DNA of 64,000 nt, from assembly GCF_032248695.1 (NCBI RefSeq), contig NZ_JAVHXC010000003.1, positions 1 to 64,000 on the forward strand, in the 5' to 3' direction. Origin of the DNA: Dietzia sp032248695. Lineage in GTDB: Bacteria > Actinomycetota > Actinomycetes > Mycobacteriales > Mycobacteriaceae. Numbering within the stretch: the first letter of the stretch is position 1; each line of letters begins with the position of its first letter. The notes beneath the pieces are model-generated. The model searched no databases, was not told where the DNA came from, and saw only the letters and a list, made by a program, of their open reading frames with translations. The translations under genes and the position numbers were made by a program. Below are positions 60,797 through 64,000 of the stretch, piece by piece.

Positions 60797-62234
60797 GGGC
60801 GCGGCGCACCAGGCCGGTGCACAGGTCGTCGAGCCACCCGCCCACCGAGGCTCGCGCGGCGGCCGTGTCGGGGTACCGGCACCGCACGTGCAGGCCCGAG
60901 CCGTTGACCACGAACCACACCATGACCCCGTCGGTGCGGATCACCGCCGACACGTGCTGCGGACGCAGGCCCAGGTCCACGTCGACGGGCAGGCGCCGGT
61001 GGTCGAGCCACGACACCGCGAACATGCCGGGCGTGTGCGGCATCCCGCCGTACGGGGCGAGGATCGGCCCCAGCGGGTGCGAGCCCAGCTCGATCGCCTC
61101 GCGCACCGCCGCCGCGCAGGCCGCGGGGTCGGGGTCGGCGCACTCGATGACCGAGTTGGTGATGAACCAGCCCACCGAGTCGTCCCAGTGGTGCGGCCGC
61201 TCCACGTCGTGCCGCGAGTGCACCGGCAGCACGGCGCGCAGCCCCACCCCGGCGCGGCGGCGCAGGACCTCGGTCATCTCCGCCACCGCCAGCGCGATCA
61301 TCCGCACCCCGGCCGCTGCGGCCGCCGTCTCCAGCGCGGCGACCCCGTCCCAGTCGAGGACATCGCGCACCTCCACCACCTGCTCGCGCGGGGTGGAGAT
61401 GTCGCCCAGGTCGAGCGGGAAGACCGGCATCCCGCCGTCGCCGCGCGCCATGATCTGCGCCCACCGCGAGTGCACCCGGCCCGGCGCAGGGGGTCGGGCG
61501 GCCAGCTCGGCGGTGTGCTCGGAGAACGCCGCCGGCAGCGCGGCCCCGGCCCACCCCGGACCGGCCCCGACCCACCCCGGACCCCCGCCCGGCCCGGGAC
61601 CGCGGGGCCGATCCCCCAGGCCCGCGCAGAAGTCACGCATCACCACCAGCAGCGACCAGGCGTCCACGTGACTGTGGTCGAACCCGATCACCACCACCGG
61701 ACGCTCGCGCTCGTCCCGCGGCTGCACCAGGCACAACGCGTGCGCCGGCCGCGCGAACGGACAGCACGCCTCGTCGAACACCCGGCGGATCACGGCCCTC
61801 GGGTCCTCCTCCGGCCCGGCCGGCGGGATCCGCCACCCGAGGGGTTGCACGGTCACCGGCCGCAGGCGCAGCTCGCCGTCGACCTCGCCGTCGTCGACCT
61901 CGCCGCCGACCCGACCGCTACCGTCGTCGGCCCCGCCGCGCCCACCCTCCTCCCCGACCGGCCGGCGCCCGGCCCCGCCCACCAGCACCGTGCGCAGCGT
62001 CCCGTGCCGCGCGATGACCCGCAGCCACGCGCGGGCGACCTGCTCGCGGTCGGCCGCGAGCGGCAGGGTGAACGCCAGCGCCATCCACGACCCGGCGCGC
62101 GGCCCGAGCGACGCATGCCGCGCCTGGTCGAACGACGGCGTCAGATCGCGGCCCTGAGCTGGACTGATCTTCGTCACATACCGGTGCACGACGCCGTCCG
62201 GCAGGTCCATCCGGGTTACCGTGGTGAGCCTCAT
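60711..62234 (-). CDS. Condensation-domain/PapA-like acyltransferase
   Basis: A 507-aa protein. IGFDHSHVDAWSLLVVMRDF contains H-x3-D, the active-site motif of condensation and PapA acyltransferases, and MIALAVAEMTEVLRRRAGVGLRAVLPVHSRH and SVGWFITNSV are typical of the C-terminal half. In mycobacteria relatives esterify trehalose or other envelope lipids. ATG 62234 follows TACCGT by 7 nt. A Gly/Asp/Glu-rich insert (about 95-120) and a Gly/Pro-rich one (about 215-235) are unusual. Confidence 0.8.
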   Translation of the reverse strand: MRLTTVTRMDLPDGVVHRYVTKISPAQGRDLTPSFDQARHASLGPRAGSWMALAFTLPLAADREQVARAWLRVIARHGTLRTVLVGGAGRRPVGEEGGRGGADDGSGRVGGEVDDGEVDGELRLRPVTVQPLGWRIPPAGPEEDPRAVIRRVFDEACCPFARPAHALCLVQPRDERERPVVVIGFDHSHVDAWSLLVVMRDFCAGLGDRPRGPGPGGGPGWVGAGPGWAGAALPAAFSEHTAELAARPPAPGRVHSRWAQIMARGDGGMPVFPLDLGDISTPREQVVEVRDVLDWDGVAALETAAAAAGVRMIALAVAEMTEVLRRRAGVGLRAVLPVHSRHDVERPHHWDDSVGWFITNSVIECADPDPAACAAAVREAIELGSHPLGPILAPYGGMPHTPGMFAVSWLDHRRLPVDVDLGLRPQHVSAVIRTDGVMVWFVVNGSGLHVRCRYPDTAAARASVGGWLDDLCTGLVRRALSPAVPEVPADPGPGLPASTSRPATARA

Positions 62235-62279
62235 GGCCCGCACGGTAGGGCCGGCGTGTTACGGGGAAAGGCCTGGAGT

Positions 62280-63083
62280 GTGACGACGACGAGACGGTCC
62301 GCGACCCGACCCGGCGGGAACGGGCGGGCCCTGGCCCGGGACCGCAGGGGGGCGGGGCTGCCGGTGGTGCAGCTGCACGGCCTGAGCTCGAGCCGGCGCC
62401 GCGACGAGGTGTTCGGGCTCGATCTCACGGCGGGCCGCGACGGACTGCACGTGGTCCGCTACGACGCCCGGGGGCACGGGGAGTCGCCCGGCACCACCGA
62501 GCCCGGGGACTACACGTGGCCGGTGCTGGCCCGCGACCTGCTGGCGCTGCTCAACGAGGAGTTCCCGGGTCAGCGGGTGCACGGTGTCGGCCAGTCGATG
62601 GGATCGGCCACGCTGCTCACCGCGGCGGCCGCCGAGCCCGACCGGTTCGCCTCGCTCACGCTGGGCATCCCGCCGACGGTGTGGGGGTGGCGGCGTGAGC
62701 AGTCGCGACTGTACGAGCTGGCCGCCCGGCAGGTGGCGCGGTGGGGCGGCGCGCGGTGGTCGGAGCTGACGCGGACGCCGCCGACCTCGCCGGCGATCGA
62801 CCCGGGACGGCCGCACACCGCTCCGGACGTGGCCGACGAGTGGCTGCCCGCGGCGTTCCGCGGCGCCGCCGCCACGGACCTGCCGCCGGAGTCCGAGATC
62901 GCCCGGCTGGGCATGCCGGTGCTGCTGCTGGCGTGGCCGCAGGACGCCTCGCATCCGCTCGAGGTGGCCGAGCACCTGCGTGACCTGCTGCCGGACGCCC
63001 GGCTGGAGGTGGCGCGCACCCCGGCCGAGGTGGCCGGGTGGCCGCGGCTCGTCGGCGAGTTCGTGGAGGGCTGCGGCGGGTAG
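62280..63083 (+). CDS. Alpha/beta hydrolase, possibly lacking catalytic His
   Basis: A 267-aa hydrolase fold. HGLSSSRRRDEVFG, YDARGHGES, nucleophile Ser in GQSMGSATLL and Asp in WPQDASHP are present. At the usual His position the sequence reads EVARTPAEVAGWPRL, with no His. The His in DASHP is the only nearby one. It may be inactive or rearranged. Divergent from the PapA-like gene. Confidence 0.78.
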   Translation: MTTTRRSATRPGGNGRALARDRRGAGLPVVQLHGLSSSRRRDEVFGLDLTAGRDGLHVVRYDARGHGESPGTTEPGDYTWPVLARDLLALLNEEFPGQRVHGVGQSMGSATLLTAAAAEPDRFASLTLGIPPTVWGWRREQSRLYELAARQVARWGGARWSELTRTPPTSPAIDPGRPHTAPDVADEWLPAAFRGAAATDLPPESEIARLGMPVLLLAWPQDASHPLEVAEHLRDLLPDARLEVARTPAEVAGWPRLVGEFVEGCGG

Positions 63084-63117
63084 GTCCGGCGCGCCCGCAT
63101 CGGCGCGGAGCCGGACC
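63083..63117 (+). terminator. Hairpin after the hydrolase gene
   Basis: GGTCCGGC pairs with GCCGGACC, 8 bp, with a 19-nt loop, starting at the stop codon. No T-run follows, so it is a moderate candidate. Confidence 0.35.
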
Positions 63118-63156
63118 AGCGGTGGCATCGGCGCGCGGGCTTCGCACAATGGGTCC

Positions 63157-64000
63157 ATGCGTGAACTTCAGAGGACGATCATCGACCACCTCGGGGTGAA
63201 GCCCGAGATCGACCCCGCCGCCGAGGTCGAGCGGCGGGTGCGGTTCCTCGTGGACTACCTGCGGGCCAGCGGCGCCGCGGGCTACGTCCTCGGCCTGTCC
63301 GGCGGGGTCGACTCGACCCTGGCCGGACGCCTGGCCCAGCTCGCGGTGGAGCGGATCCGCGCCGAGGGCGGCGACGCGGTGTTCGTGGGGATGCGCCTGC
63401 CCTACCGGGTGCAGCACGACGAGGCCGACGCTGCCGCGGCCGTGGAGTTCGTGGACGCCGACGAGGCCGTGACGGTGAACATCGCGCCCGGTGTGGACGC
63501 GCTCAACTCCGAGATCCGCGAGGCCACCGGGAGCGAGCTCACCGACTTCACCAAGGGCAACGCCAAGGCGCGCCACCGCATGGTCGCCCAGTACGCACTC
63601 GCCGGGGATCGCGGTCTGCTGGTGATCGGCGCCGACCACGCCGCGGAGAACGTCACCGGGTTCTTCACCAAGTTCGGCGACGGCGCCGCCGACGTCCTCC
63701 CCCTGGCGGGCCTGAACAAGCGGCAGGGCCGCGCCCTGCTGCGCCACCTCGGTGCCCCGGAGCAGCTGTGGAACAAGGTCCCCACCGCCGACCTGCTCGA
63801 TGAGAAGGCCGGGCAGACCGACGAGGACGAGCTCGGCCTACGTTATGACGACATCGACGACTACCTCGAGGGCCGCGACGTCCCCGAGCAGGTCGCCGAG
63901 ACCATCGAGTCCGTGTGGCACCGCAACCGGCACAAGCGCACCACCCCGGTCGAGGTGTCCGACACCTGGTGGCGCCCCGGGGAGCAGACGGCGCTCGTGG
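63157..64000 (+). CDS. nadE: Ammonia-dependent NAD synthetase (3' end beyond the window)
   Basis: ATG 63157 opens a frame that runs off the right edge, 281 residues so far and probably nearly full length for the E. coli-type enzyme (about 275). It joins ammonia to nicotinate adenine dinucleotide. The ATP P-loop is LGLSGGVDSTLAG. The later blocks MRLPYRVQHDEADA, NIAPGVDAL, DFTKGNAKARHRM and GADHAAENVTGFFTKFGDG confirm NadE. CACAAT lies 6 nt before the ATG. Confidence 0.93.
   Translation, partial: MRELQRTIIDHLGVKPEIDPAAEVERRVRFLVDYLRASGAAGYVLGLSGGVDSTLAGRLAQLAVERIRAEGGDAVFVGMRLPYRVQHDEADAAAAVEFVDADEAVTVNIAPGVDALNSEIREATGSELTDFTKGNAKARHRMVAQYALAGDRGLLVIGADHAAENVTGFFTKFGDGAADVLPLAGLNKRQGRALLRHLGAPEQLWNKVPTADLLDEKAGQTDEDELGLRYDDIDDYLEGRDVPEQVAETIESVWHRNRHKRTTPVEVSDTWWRPGEQTALV

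Overview
The window is GC-rich (codon third positions almost all G or C) and gene-dense. Gene content points to a mycolic-acid actinobacterium of the Mycobacteriales, most consistent with Dietzia or a close relative. The evidence is a GpgS-type glucosyl-3-phosphoglycerate synthase, a tmsAB-like pair for 10-methyl (tuberculostearic-type) fatty acids, SigK/RskA with an MPT83/MPT70-like fasciclin lipoprotein, a mycobacterial-type L,D-transpeptidase and penicillin-binding lipoprotein, a DUF732 lipoprotein and a 13E12-like DUF222 gene behind an SOS-box-like site. No rRNA, tRNA, insertion sequence, prophage or CRISPR array was recognised. The genus is an inference.

Layout. 0-7 kb: truncated DUF222 gene, an LCAD-like acyl-CoA dehydrogenase, a PIG-L deacetylase, a minus-strand MFS-alkB-membrane protein cluster, a GNAT and a HisN-type phosphatase. 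7-11 kb: a four-gene OpuC-like osmoprotectant ABC operon. 11-20 kb: hydrolase, small membrane proteins, nitrilase, CDF metal transporter, NfeD-SPFH pair, TetR and a TIGR01777 epimerase. 20-26.5 kb: a minus-strand run of MMPL transporter, lipocalin, hydrolase, phosphatase, and an APH-type kinase overlapping an ACAD11-like dehydrogenase. 26.6-30.4 kb: gpgS, a methyltransferase, an MFS protein and a PnuC-family transporter behind an FMN riboswitch, hence probably RibM/PnuX. 31-36.5 kb: Rieske lipoprotein, dapC-like aminotransferase, quinone oxidoreductase and L,D-transpeptidase. 36.5-46.4 kb: POT peptide transporter, two CNNM/HlyC-type membrane proteins, DUF4112, penicillin-binding lipoprotein, SDR and a long acyl-CoA dehydrogenase. 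46.4-47.0 kb: an 84-bp tandem repeat array next to an intergenic element that recurs at 30.8 kb. 47-55 kb: fasciclin lipoprotein, molybdopterin oxidoreductase, sigK and rskA on one side of a terminator region, and tmsB, tmsA and a fatty-acid-hydroxylase-like membrane protein on the other. 55-64 kb: lipoproteins, patatin, type I dehydroquinase, a 38-codon gene for a probable membrane peptide, a condensation-domain protein and the start of nadE.

How the genes work together. Envelope biology dominates: SigK/RskA is a membrane-signalled sigma switch whose only two cysteines sit where the M. tuberculosis redox pair sits. It lies beside a periplasmic molybdoenzyme and a fasciclin lipoprotein preceded by a SigK-like promoter. 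TmsA/TmsB modify membrane lipids, GpgS starts methylglucose lipopolysaccharide, and the Ldt and PBP crosslink peptidoglycan. Lipid catabolism is represented by three acyl-CoA dehydrogenases, one in a split ACAD11-like module. Many genes start 6-8 nt after a TANNNT box, as expected for leaderless actinobacterial transcripts, and I used this to choose several starts.

Least explained and most worth following up: the paired intergenic element and 84-bp array, the 38-aa peptide, the SigK/molybdoenzyme/fasciclin locus, and the split ACAD11-like module.
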